From Takakia lepidozioides (Eukaryota > Streptophyta > Takakiopsida > Takakiales > Takakiaceae): a stretch of 64,000 nucleotides of DNA. This document shows, one piece after another, positions 53,102 through 64,000 of this stretch; positions within the stretch are counted from its first letter, which is position 1, and each line of letters opens with the position of its first letter. The notes beneath the pieces are model-generated. The model was not told the origin of the DNA and did not search any database. It worked only from the letters and a program-made list of their open reading frames with translations. The stretch covers positions 23,436,001-23,500,000 of the forward strand of contig CM060731.1 in NCBI GenBank assembly GCA_030704615.1, written 5' to 3'. The position numbers were made by a program, and so were the translations under genes.

Positions 53102-56100
53102 CTAAACTTGAAACTGCCCAAACAAACTTTGAAAACTCCTGAGAGACTCATCACCATCTTGTTGCAACCATCCACTCTCACTCTCATTTGGAAGAACTGA
53201 GCCCCCAGTGGAGATGGACGTGGTGGCACTTGATGCTGAATCCATCTTCACCATGGGTGCCATTTCATGCACCAATTCCAGAGCCTCCGATAATCTTGAA
53301 AGGAGATTCAACAACGCAATAACTTCATTCCGCTGCAAATCGAGCTGTACATCTCAACAAACCACGTGAACAAAAGTATTCTCAAAACAAGATCAAAATC
53401 GTGACATAAAGTAAAAAACAATCACCCACTGGACTCCCATATTGCATCATATCCACAGCCATTTCTCACTATGGTTTCAACTCATCAAATTCATGTGGGC
53501 TACAGATGCTTACCGGGTGCCTAGAGAAGTCATGGCCTTCAACGGAGAAGAGGATTTTAAGAGCAGTTCCAAGACCCAGTATTTGAAGTTTACCCCAAAG
53601 GCGACACTTCTCGCAACCAATGCAATCCATCAATGCACTGTTAACACCAGCCAGTAGGTCCCATGTTAGCAGTTTCACATGCACGAAACACCCCTCAGCG
53701 TAGCACCTGCTTTGTAGCTACTTGCACATAATATGATGTCTAATGGGCAAGCATTTCCCTTATATGGAAGAGCTCCATTCAATCATGTCTTCAACAAAGA
53801 ATCCATGACCTGTCATATGGCAAACCGGCAGAGAAAGTTTGTACCTAATATTCCGGAAATGTTGTTGAATTTCATGTTTTAGTTCAACCCCATCTGCACC
53901 ACGCCACAGTTGTGCTTCATCAAATGGCAGGGGGCAAGCAGTCCGCAGGCGCTGACTGGTGACCAATTGCGTCACAAGCACCTGTGTTTCCTGGTCCTCT
54001 GCAACGTTGCCAGTGCTATACTCTGCTTGTGCCAGATAGGCTTCAGCCTGCTCCACTCATTACACAATCAAACCTACTTCAGCCAAGCTCTCAAAAAGCC
54101 ATTGACGATATAAACCCCCTTGCCTACTGATTGTGCTCATGTAAAGTAATTCAGCCCACACATTTGACATGAAGATCATTTGAAATATCCTCTGTAGGTG
54201 GCAACCAGAATGACCATGCTGTGAGCTTAATCAACTTTCAGGCTGCAAAAGGAGGATAATTTCATCCAGGGCCATCAGCCATGGGAAACGAATTTGACTT
54301 ATCATGGAACTTCGCATCTACTGCTGGAGTTTCCTTCTAACTGTGAAGACCTTAGCTGCCAGTAGGCTACAACAACATGCCCAGTTCCCTTGGGAGTTGA
54401 TTTGACCTAAATGCCATTCTTTATGCTCCAATCAAGCACCAGGGGGATATTACTCTAGTTAATTGTCATCATCATTCCCCCATTCCCAAAACTAGTCATA
54501 GTCAATTGTGACTTTCCCTTTTAACTGAGAAGAAGAGGATTGCAACTTGATACCTTAAAGAAGACTGTCAACATCATCTTTGCATTACACTGAGAATTTC
54601 ATCTGTGCTACAGATTTGGAATATGCAACACCCATACTGCATAAGCAAAGAGAAGATGGGTACAAAATCTTGCCTTGGTTACAGCTCGCAACACAAAAAG
54701 AAATGTGAAGTAAAGATTCTGGACACGCTCGGGATACTTCAGCACACGCTCATAGAAGAGTGCTGGATTCTTTCCCCACTGACAACTCAATCCCACTTCC
54801 CCTTCATAAGAACCAGACTTTCCCCAATCAAAGTGCATCAATGGACTCTAACGCTAGCAGAGCAGTAAGCACCACCAAGCATAGTTAAAGAAGCTAATAA
54901 AGACATGCAGTACTATGAAGTGTTCCTAGGAAGTGTAGAAATAACTCCAATTATATATGTTGGCGGCTAGTTCTCCACTCTCTACCCTTCACTCCTCACT
55001 CCCATCTTGTATACCTACCTTTGGTAACGTCATAGGGTACGTGAAAGTTGGAACTACTGGCAACGACAAAATACACCCTGGAGCAAGCAAAGATCTACCC
55101 TAATACATCTAATGATTCGTTTAAACTCATGACAAGGCTGCAGCCTTCTAGGCTAGAACAAGCTCTATATGAAATTTCACACAACACAAACACAAGAACT
55201 GAATGTCATACAAGTTGATGGAAGTAGACACTATACACAAACATCCAAACGCAGAATTTCTGACCTGATCTTTGGCCTGATCGAGTAGATAATCTGCAGC
55301 AATGTGGGTGGTAATGGATGTATGTAGGCCTGATATAAGCTTGTAAAACACCCGTCTCTCTGCACACGTGTCTCTCTCCCCATCTGAAACCATTGGTCAA
55401 AAATTAGTAGCGCTGTTAATGCATCCCCAATACTGGCCTGGAAGTGTGTTTGTTCAGTCACCAAAAGTTGGCGATGGCCGCCACAAAAGTACCTCCATAA
55501 GGTAAAATGGTTCATATTTAGTTTACCTACCCAGTAGAATCAGAGCATAAATAAGCAACAATTTAAAAAGCCAGAAAGCATGAGGGGTAGACGGAGTGCA
55601 GAATAAAGGCAAGAATGGAAAACCAATCAGGAAGCAGAAGGCTAATGGTATCTAGTAATGGTAGTTTTAAAATTTGCTTCTGATGAACCCGTGTAAAGTA
55701 CTGTAAATGCTTAGTTAACCCTGCTCTGAGTAGCGTCTAAAGTAGCCGTTAGAAAGACCTCAAGCTGTTATTTAGCTGTTTGCCTTGTTTGATCCATGCA
55801 CAACTTTCAGTGAGAACACCCATATGGCTACACATAAGATTCTTAGCTGCAATGTCAGCCTTACAGCTAACTTCTGTATATGTGAATCAGCTAACCAAAT
55901 GGGTTCGCCACACCAATATAGCACAGTTTCACAATTTGCAGGGTCTGAGCTCATTCATAACGAGCACTGAATGTCATTTATTTGTCAGATAAAAATTTTA
56001 GAGCTCCAAAGTGTCGAATTGTAACCTGTGAAGCAATTCTCCTTGTATATGGCTTCCCATATTCTGCGAGGGGAAGGTCCTGTGTAGCCCGTGTACCTCT

Positions 56101-58950
56101 CCGGATTCAGCAACAAATTTACGTACGTCATTTCTCCTGACAACCCAATCCCCTACCTGTGCTCTATCAGAATGCAGCTGCAATGAAATTGTCTTCCCAG
56201 ATATGTACGTCAAGCAGCATAGACAGGACAAAGAGTTTGAGCTTCATCCACTTCAAGGGCTTCTCAATGTTTTTTGATCCCACAACCATCCCACGTAGCA
56301 AGACACCACAAATGGAATTCTGCAGGTAACTTGTTGAATCTCCAATTTCACCGGGACTGTCACATCTAGCAGATATGGCGTATGGTCACAAGCCATAGCC
56401 ATACTTGTCATACGGTACAAGAGACTATAACCAAAGCCTGGAACTCTCTTCTCTTTCCCAACAAAGAGGGAGCTTCCAAGCTACCTTCTTCGAGAACGGT
56501 GGATGCGAGATGGAAAGGTCAAAACAGTCTCTAAACCATAAAAATGATTCCAATCTCTCTCCCCCTCTTGGGCCCTTGGGCCTCCCACGGACATTTTTCA
56601 TTCCTCCTGTCTTCCATAGGTCTCTGGATCTCCCATGAACATAATGAGCCCCACAGTAACATTTAGAGTCTTATGATGTGGTTTGCTTGTTATACATTAT
56701 CCCATGGGCCCACCGTGGACATTCTAAAGGTTCTCTTTTGTTGTCTTCATCATCTCTCTCTCTCTCTCTCTCTCTCGTTATAAAGCACCATTTTCGCAGC
56801 ACCATTTCATTTCATTTCTCTCCTGGAGTGTGCCATCTTTGGGCAACATTTTAGGCCTGCCTTTTCATCTCAAAAGGTCCTTCCTTCAAGTGCACAGGAC
56901 GAGCTGGACATATTTTGAAAACCTAAAACCACCATTTTGACTTATCAAAGCCTGCTTTGACTTACCGTTGTCGGTCTCATCATCATTGGTCCAAGGGTTG
57001 TCAATCTCGGTCCAACCTTGGAAAGCTCGCGTATCAAGAGTGCGATCTACAGCAGCTTGAGGTTTTCCCTCCTGACAAATCAAATCATCTGAGGGCAGGC
57101 CTTTGAAGGCCGTTGGAAACTCATGCTCTGGGCATTCACATACACTGCAATCACGCAGCTGGCACATGCCATCGTCGGGCCAGAATGGACAATCACACCA
57201 CAGCCTCACCTGCAGTCATTCCCCATGGTCCATGTGGGTCACCTAATGTTTTGTTCAGTCTCTGCTCAAGTACGGGGCTACATCAAGGTAGGGCACTGCT
57301 GGATACCCCTGTGTAGATGTGGCACACAAAGCAAAAGTTTTCAAACATCCATACAAACATTCCACATTTCATTGGAATAGAAATCTCTATAACAGCTCAT
57401 CATGGTCCAATCTAAGGACATCTTTCAGATGATATTGTAGATAGAGAGAGAGAAGACGCCGGCTTAACTAAGAGCCACTTCACTTACGGCTACTGCTTCC
57501 ATTCGTAGTTGCAGCTCAGAGGAAACCTAAGGACTTAAACTTCATAGACCACATGAGCCTTATACACATGCTGCAGGAGATAGTCCCAATGCGGCCTCTC
57601 AGAGGATTCACAAGCACATGGAATAAATCAGTTGATAGTTCAAAGGCAGTGGGTACTTTGCTGGAATTTCATGATAGATTGCGACGGACTAGTACATTTC
57701 CGCAGGGGAGAGTTCCCATCTCAAAAATAAGAATACCTTAAAGTAACGGAAGAAGGCTGTCTTCACAAGTTTCTGGAGAAGTGGATGAAGCAAATCTTTG
57801 TTTAGTGAATCAACTGTCTCATAGTCACAGCAGCAGTCCTCCACTACTCCCTGGAACTCCTGCAAACGCTGTGGTTATATCCTGCTTCAGTACCAGGGAA
57901 TCTCGGTCTCCATTGCCCTTCTCCTATACTCCCTAATTGTTGCCTCATGCAGGTAAAATTACTCAAACAAAAAGACAGGAAACATGAACTACTGGGATCC
58001 ACAAATTCATCTGGAGTCTATCACTGCTGGCATGCCTTTGTGTAACCATGTTACAGCACCAGCAGCAGTTTACAGCCTGGCAAGTATGAGAAAGTAATAT
58101 GCTGCTAGAGTATACAAAAGTAGTATCATCGCTTTATCACGTCCAATACCCTCAATCAAGCTTCCAACCCAACCTTCCTTCCCCCTGTCAGATTCACATC
58201 CCAACACATATCCAAAGAGACTTGACGCCCTAATTATCTGGGTTGCAACAATTTCCAACAGTTTGATCTTGTCACAGACCTATTTTGTATGTGCCGACAT
58301 GCTCCCTATCAGACAATCCATGCTTTGTGGCTCAAGTTCATACAAGTTCACTGCTGTGAAAGTCATGTTCTGATCCCCTTAAACCCTCAACCCCTAAATT
58401 ACTCATCTCACCTGTACGAAGCTCCCTTTTAGACGGAGCTTTGAAACTAAGCATTCCTTGTATAGCTTGAATGGCAGGCTTACTAAGAACTTTCAACGAA
58501 TCAAAACCAGAACGGTCATTCCTAGAAACGGTCCAATCCATGCACTGATTGACCTACAAATTGAGCAGATCGCCATAACTACGATCGTAGAAGGCAGTCT
58601 GTAGAACACTTGAAGCAAAATTTTCACATATGGAAGTCAAAAACATGTTTCTTTCAAGTTATACGAGAGGTCAGACCTACAGCGCGAGGAAAATTCTCTC
58701 CCTCTGGGTACTGCTAATCTGTTGGTGTCCGTTAGAAAGAGTTGGTTTTGGAAACCTGGCAGCGACACGAAGAAGAGGGTGCAGATGCAGGTGCAGGTGA
58801 CGAAGGATGAACAAGGGACGTGAAAGGGGACTGTGTGAAAGCGACAGCCAATACCGCCACCAGAATTCCTACAACAATCGCCTTTTGAAGCCAACCCATC
58901 TTCTTTCCATCCACCTTTGAGGACCTTCGCTCCGCATTTGCTTCACTCAT
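53102..58950 (-). CDS. ERO1: Endoplasmic reticulum oxidoreductin ERO1, 9 exons
   Basis: Flavoenzyme that oxidises protein disulfide isomerase in the ER. Exons on the minus strand: 58950-58756, 57859-57737, 57209-56966, 56136-56026, 55383-55265, 54778-54674, 54047-53845, 53637-53514, 53344-53102. They sum to 1467 nt, 488 residues, all in phase. Features in order: a signal-anchor ([15 protein letters not shown], residues 24-38), [29 protein letters not shown] with CSVCEC (shuttle cysteines), [92 protein letters not shown] (active-site CxxCxxC), [17 protein letters not shown]. Introns are GT-AG except the one after VTK (54673 downward), which starts GCAAGA (GC-AG). No lesion seen. Confidence 0.93.
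56752..56820 (+). repeat. (CT)n microsatellite followed by a TTATAAAGCACC-ATTTC tail
   Basis: About 12 CT units, then CGTTATAAAGCACC and ATTTC units, the same word as at 4306-4345. It lies in ERO1 intron 3. Confidence 0.6.
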
Positions 58951-61599
58951 CTCTTTGTGAACGCAACCTCTCTATATCTGCCCTCTGTACCCTGACTGAT
59001 CTGTATATTTTCCTTCCTTCGTAAGGGTATGTCAGAAAATTCCCCCTTTCCCTTCTCTCCACTCCTTTATCCTCCGATGGACAACTGACAGGATCAGCAA
59101 CTGATCGCTCCCGGTGAAACCGAGAAAAACTCACTATATACAAGTTTTCAAGCTCCTTCATTCAATCGTCCTGCTACCTCTTCTCTAAACTGCCAGTCTT
59201 CGCAAATTTGTGGAGATGAGACCCGATCTGCTCAGAATTGTACCCTGCATTTGCTACAATCCCTGATGGGCAGGAGCGAGTGCCAGCTCTCTTCAATCAG
59301 ATTCAGTGCCGGAGATTTAGTGCCCTGCAAGCTCTGCTGATTTTGCTGCCATCCAGCCCGTGGCAACGCATCGCCAGCATGGCAGCCGATCACAGGTCCA
59401 GATGCATCATCAGCAACGCGGCATCTTATGAGTCGACCCGTTCGTTGTCACGTTGACTTGCGCTTTTGCGCCCTCTTTCCTTGGCACACCGCCAAAGACA
59501 GAGAGCCTGGCACACCACGACACGCACCTTCCCCCTTCATGCTCCTAAGAATACTTACATACTGTAGCGCCGCCTCTCAGATCGGTTTCTTCATTCTCTT
59601 TCTGTGCATGTCGGTGATGATTTCCATGCATCTTGCAATCCCTGTGTTCATACGGGTTGGTAAGTTCTCAGAAGCTGGGCTTTGCTTATTTTTAGTAGTT
59701 CCGGAGGATCTTCCCCTTTCAGAAAGATAACAGATCTGCAACAGAAAACCCATCTGAAGCCCAGATTTCTCACATGCTCCTCAAAGTACAGCTCGAAAAT
59801 TTCCACAGCACAACTTGGATTCCTCGCCCTGCCTCGGGCAATTCTGTAACTATCACCCGGGGCACTTTCCTAATCTGGGAATGGGGGGAGAAAGTTTTTT
59901 GGTGGGTCTTGGTAATTCATTTTCGAGTTTACCCTAAGCTCTACCCACTCTGAAATCCAGGAAAGTCTTTAGTGAGAATTTTAGCTTCTCCAACTGTTGT
60001 TTAACCCCTAAAGGACAAGGGCCAATTTTTGCCAAGACCTCAAAAACTGGACCCCGGCCCTCTAAGACATTTATATCTTGAGATTTACTAAGGCCCTGTA
60101 AAACTAACCGTTGGATTATACTCTCAACTACCCCACCTACGACCACAAAAAATCCCTGTCTAACTCCAACCAGCAGATCCAAAGAATATAATGTCTAAAG
60201 TGGTGCAAAAAAAAAACATGAAGTAAATAAAGTGTTTTTCCTGACATGACACTCTCCAGAATCTGGTGCCCTGTCATATAAGACACCTTCCCTGCAAATT
60301 TCATCTTTTTCTGACATAATCTCAGGTATGCTAAAAATGGGGGGTCAAATTTGGGGTTTTCCTTCCGGCAGGAAAAAATGTTTGTTCAGAAAATTGAGGA
60401 AAACTTTTGAGCCGTTCATTTGGCAATCGCTCCGGTGGGAATGTTGTGGGTGGGTATGGCTTTTCCCCAAAAACATTTCGGGCGCCTAACTAGGTCTTTT
60501 TACCCCCTGCCTATGAGACTTGCAATTGCACCTATGTGGGCCTATAATTTTTGGCCAGTAGCCCTCTCTTGTGGAGGGTTTTAGGGTGTGCCTCATTCTA
60601 CCCGTCCCTAAATTGATTAAGCCTCCACCCCTCCCAAGGCATGTCCACCCCCCACCCAGGTTCGGGCCACCCCTATGTTTATTGGGTTTTGGGGTCACCC
60701 ACCCCACGTGGGTGAAAATGTCGAATAAGCATCTCCAGGCAGCTCTCGAGCTGCGCACCGCTGCGCATCAATTAAGTCTCCTCCTACGCTCCCCCATCCC
60801 CCCACCCCACAACAATAGGTTTGACACCAAACCTGGAGCTACCATCGCCATTGATTCCAGCTTGGGGATTAGGCATGGAGATATCCGTCGGCTGCGGGTG
60901 CCATTTAGGGGGCCAAGTGGCGCAATAAAGGGTGTTGGGAGACGCGCCACCCTGCCATGGGGGGTGCATGGAATTTCACCCTAACCTGACCTTAGTTGTC
61001 AGGTCACCCTCAAGGCAGGTTAGATGGTGAAAAGTGGCCTCAAAATCAGGAGTGTGGCAAACTCTACGCTCTCCACGTGGCAATTGCCAAGACATCACCA
61101 ATTGGGCAATGCCACATCATACCTGGCTTGATTTCCAATCGAATGAGCCTATGTGAGCCCACATCAAGCTTAACCTCGCAGATAACCAGCCTGTTTTCTA
61201 AACCCAACCGACCCAAGTTGGGTCGTTTTGACACTTAAGGGTTAAGTTGCTGGGAGTTGTTACTTGTTACCATAGTTTATATTGGTTTGCTGGAGCCTAC
61301 TTCTCCCAGTAAGTTTTGTTGGTGCATGTTTTCAGGGATGGGACTGCCACTGCTCAAATTGGAATTAACCTCAAGAGGGACAGCCCAAAGAATCTCTATA
61401 TAGAGTGTAGTACTAGCTGTGGCAATCAATGACCAAAAAATTTCCTTTCAACTTAACTCTTTCTGTGCCAAAATAAGGACAAATTGACCTGTGTGTGTAT
61501 CACAGCAGTCCATTATCTTTCATGCATGCTGCTTGTTTCACCAGTAATCCCCACAAGAACAACCGCCATTTTCAAAGTGGCGTAAAGGAAAAAAGCAAT
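58951..61599. other. Spacer upstream of ERO1, no gene established
   Basis: The first 200 bp should hold the ERO1 promoter and leader. A plus-strand frame (59428-59730) contains a hydrophobic stretch (IGFFILFLCMSVMISMHLAI) followed by a good GT donor (GTAAGT near 59660). It could be the first exon of an unidentified membrane protein, but no second exon was found. 59900-61250 is low-complexity and unrecognised. Confidence 0.35.
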
Positions 61600-62640
61600 A
61601 TTCCTGTGCCATTTGCGTAAATATCACAGAAGCATCCACAGCACACCCATGATGAGCATATCATGCAATAATTGCGTTCCATGAGACCAAATTTGTGAGC
61701 CATATTGTCAAACACACGCATGCATTCTTCATGTTCCATACATGGCAGCGAGGGCAGTCTCCAAAATGATGTCTGAAACAATTCCAGATTTGATCATGTC
61801 AGCATGGACCTTTTCGCCATTTTCCAAAGCTGCCAGGCTGGCACACACATTCAGAATGCAAATGAATGTGACCCTATCAAGCGTTACCCCTTTCTGTATC
61901 ATTTGCTCGTACATCTCCAAAGCTTGGATACCACACCCATGCGGAGTATATCCTGCCAACATTGTGTTCCATGAGACCACATTTTGTTGAGACATTGCAG
62001 AACACTAGACACGCACCCTTCATGCTCCCACATTCAGCATCAACAAGGACATTCTCCAGATTAATGTATGGTGCAATAAGCTTTAATGATGTCAGCATGG
62101 ACCTCTTTGCCCTTCCCAGGGCTGCCAAGCTAGCACATGCATTGAGAAGGCAGATGAAGGTGACCTTGTTCGGCCTTACCCCCTCGATTTTTCTCAGAAG
62201 TCTCAAAAGCCTCCATACCACACCCATGCTGCGCATACTCTGTGAGCAGTGCGTTCCATGAGAAGACATTCTGTTGAGCCATATTTTCAAACACTTGACA
62301 CTCATCCTCCAAACTCCCACGTTTGGCATACATGTTAACGAGGGCAAGTGTCCAGAAAAATACCTGATAAAATTCTGGGGCAGTAGCCGCAAGGTGAAGT
62401 GGCGTTTTAGTTGGCATACATGTTGACAAGGGTTCGGGCTACAACGATGCTTGGCGTGAGTCAGCTTTGGATCATGTGGGAGTGCACCTGCTTTCTTTCT
62501 GCTAGACCTTTCATCTCAATGAACTCCTGAGACAGACATATGTGTTGTAATCTGCCGAAATTCCTCCCTGATTCAAAGTATGCAGAGCCTCTTTCACTTG
62601 TCCTGCCTTACTTAGTGTCCTCCAATCCCAGTAGAGCAAA
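61600..62640 (-). pseudogene. PLS-class PPR pseudogene
   Basis: Minus strand, in order: RTLSKAGQVKEALHTLNQG, MKGLAERKQVHSHMIQS, RTLVNMYAN, LVNMYAKRGSLEDECQVFEN, QQNVFSWNALLTEYAQHGCG, VTFICLLNACASLAALG, QQNVVSWNTMLAGYTPHGCG, DRVTFICILNVCASLAALE, VHADMIKSGIVSDIILETAL. Pieces lie in three frames with stops between them. The beginning matches the N-terminal PPR region of the gene at 6783 (DIRSLCKVGKLKEALQILK), so the two are paralogues. Confidence 0.85.
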
Positions 62641-64000
62641 AAGATTTTGGGTTGACTCCCTCTCTTGGTCCTCCTTCAACAGCAGTGGTCATGGTTGAGG
62701 TGCCTGTTTCAACCATGCCATCCTGCATGACTGAAAACTTCGTTACAAACCAAACTCACCAGCATACACCTCACATCTCCTATATACTGCACAGAAAGAT
62801 TGCTTCATGAGGACAGCTTCTTGCTACACCTTACCACAGTTTCGTTAGTTAATCTTCCACATCATGGCATGCAGGCCACAATCATACCAACCCAGACACC
62901 AGCTTCAATACCAGTACTTTTCTGTATCTACTAGAGTCGCTTTAAAACAACTGAATTCACCTTCACAGTGACAGAAAAGTTACAACATTAAACGCATCTG
63001 CAAAACTCCCCTGCTGTTATACCCTCCTATGCAGTCCACCCACGCAGCTTTTCTGCTCAATTCTTGTCAAGGGAGAGAAGAACTACCACTTCTTCACACT
63101 CCTTGGGATATCACTGGGTGGAGACTACATAGCAGGACATCTGTGAAAGTGAGTCTGAGCGGTCTGATTATAAATGAGAGGGACTGCCATACTGCAAGGG
63201 CACCAATGATCCACCTCCACCAGGGCTTGCCACAGAATTCTGCCAAGCTTCTTCTAGCTTCTCCACGTGACCATCTACCCATGCAGCCTTCAAGGAGCTG
63301 CCCATCCACAGTGCCTCATTGCTACTTCAGGAAAACACCACAATCCATGGTTGAAAGAAAATCTAGCTGCTTTCATGACACAAGGTCAATTAGAATGTGG
63401 TGAGGGCAACTTTTGAACACATTCCAGCCTGTTTTAAACTCTTACCAGTCATCCCTTTTTCATGTTGGGTTCTGCAAGTACGCTCATTGGGTGGATCCAT
63501 GATGGTTTGGAGTGATTTGAATGCCTATAAAGAGACAATCAGACAACAAGATGAACTGATCATCAATCCAAAAGGACCTCTTGTGTGTGCTGCTTATGTC
63601 TGTAGTCAGGTGATCTCCAATTGGTCTGTCAGGAGAACGGCGACTGTGCAGCTGAGCAACCATAGATTTAAACTCGGCCTTCTAAGACCAAGCTGACCCT
63701 CCCAAGTACCTTGTAAACACCAGGGAAAATACCATTTCATGATACTAACAGGAGCCCACATTTGCGGGATGGATAAATCTCTTCGCATCCTACATTAAGA
63801 AAGCCACACCTTGTGGTCCCACCATTGAGAAGGATCTTTCAAAAACTCGTGCCAGCTCTGCTCCATGCTCCACAGTAGACCTTCGTGCCCGAAAATCCGA
63901 CAGCATCAACAGCTTGACGAGTTCGCTTATGGAGGAGTGCTAGTGAGCTGTCAACAACATTCATGCAGGTCACTTTGGGCTCCATTACACTCAACACAAA
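62641..64000. other. Right edge of the window, nothing recognised
   Basis: Only short ORFs, the longest 63029-63403 (+) without domain features. A 45-bp stretch at 63476 resembles 27735 (GGGTGGATC...TGGTTTGGA). Confidence 0.35.

Noticed and set aside
59238-59730. Candidate membrane-protein first exon upstream of ERO1
   Set aside because: Hydrophobic segment and donor site are suggestive, but no further exon or family match was found, so it is noted only in the spacer entry.

Overview
The window is nuclear DNA of a land plant. Five genes can be assembled exon by exon with consistent splice phase: glucosylceramide synthase, ribosomal protein eL18, a malic enzyme, a GNAT-fold acetyltransferase (one exon) and the ER oxidoreductin ERO1. 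The abundance of long PLS/DYW-class pentatricopeptide (PPR) sequence, introns mostly of 100-900 bp and the transposon mix suggest a seed-free plant (moss, lycophyte or fern). I cannot name the species from sequence alone.

Layout. 85-5624 (+): 15-exon glucosylceramide synthase. 6783-10358 (+): 1191-codon PPR gene built of 303-bp tandem repeats, with a decayed E/DYW tail behind a stop codon. 10960-14344: SPX-domain gene remnant split by an antisense LINE (11477-14248) with a 15-bp target duplication. 17435-20646: rearranged copy of 43339-47440, carrying an Agenet-domain relic and DYW-PPR debris. 22115-23637 (-): intact RPL18 with a telo-box promoter. 23870-24627: stray exons of an SnRK1-like kinase and of DXS. 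24859-32533: transposon-rich tract with two solo LTRs of one family, a piggyBac-like transposase relic, a tandem array of about 500 bp period, a hAT-type MITE and a tRNA-derived SINE. 35779-41481 (+): malic enzyme. 42615-43286 (-): GNAT protein. 47954-52791 (+): Ty1/copia element with LTRs, PBS, PPT and a 5-bp target duplication. 53102-58950 (-): 9-exon ERO1. 61600-62640 (-): PPR pseudogene.

Most notable: the malic enzyme reads as one 11-exon gene that encodes two complete malic-enzyme units in tandem, joined inside a single open exon. Each unit is interrupted at the same codon position by an intron with AT-AC ends, an ATATCC donor and a CCTTGAC branch site, the signature of the minor (U12) spliceosome. 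The second major theme is structural turnover: an inverted duplication whose 2.4-kb core has been flipped, nested retrotransposition, and relics of at least four unrelated host genes.

The intact genes are housekeeping functions (sphingolipid glycosylation, translation, malate decarboxylation, oxidative protein folding) and show no common pathway or operon-like arrangement. All exon models are manual readings of splice signals and remembered family sequence; none was tested with transcripts or searches.
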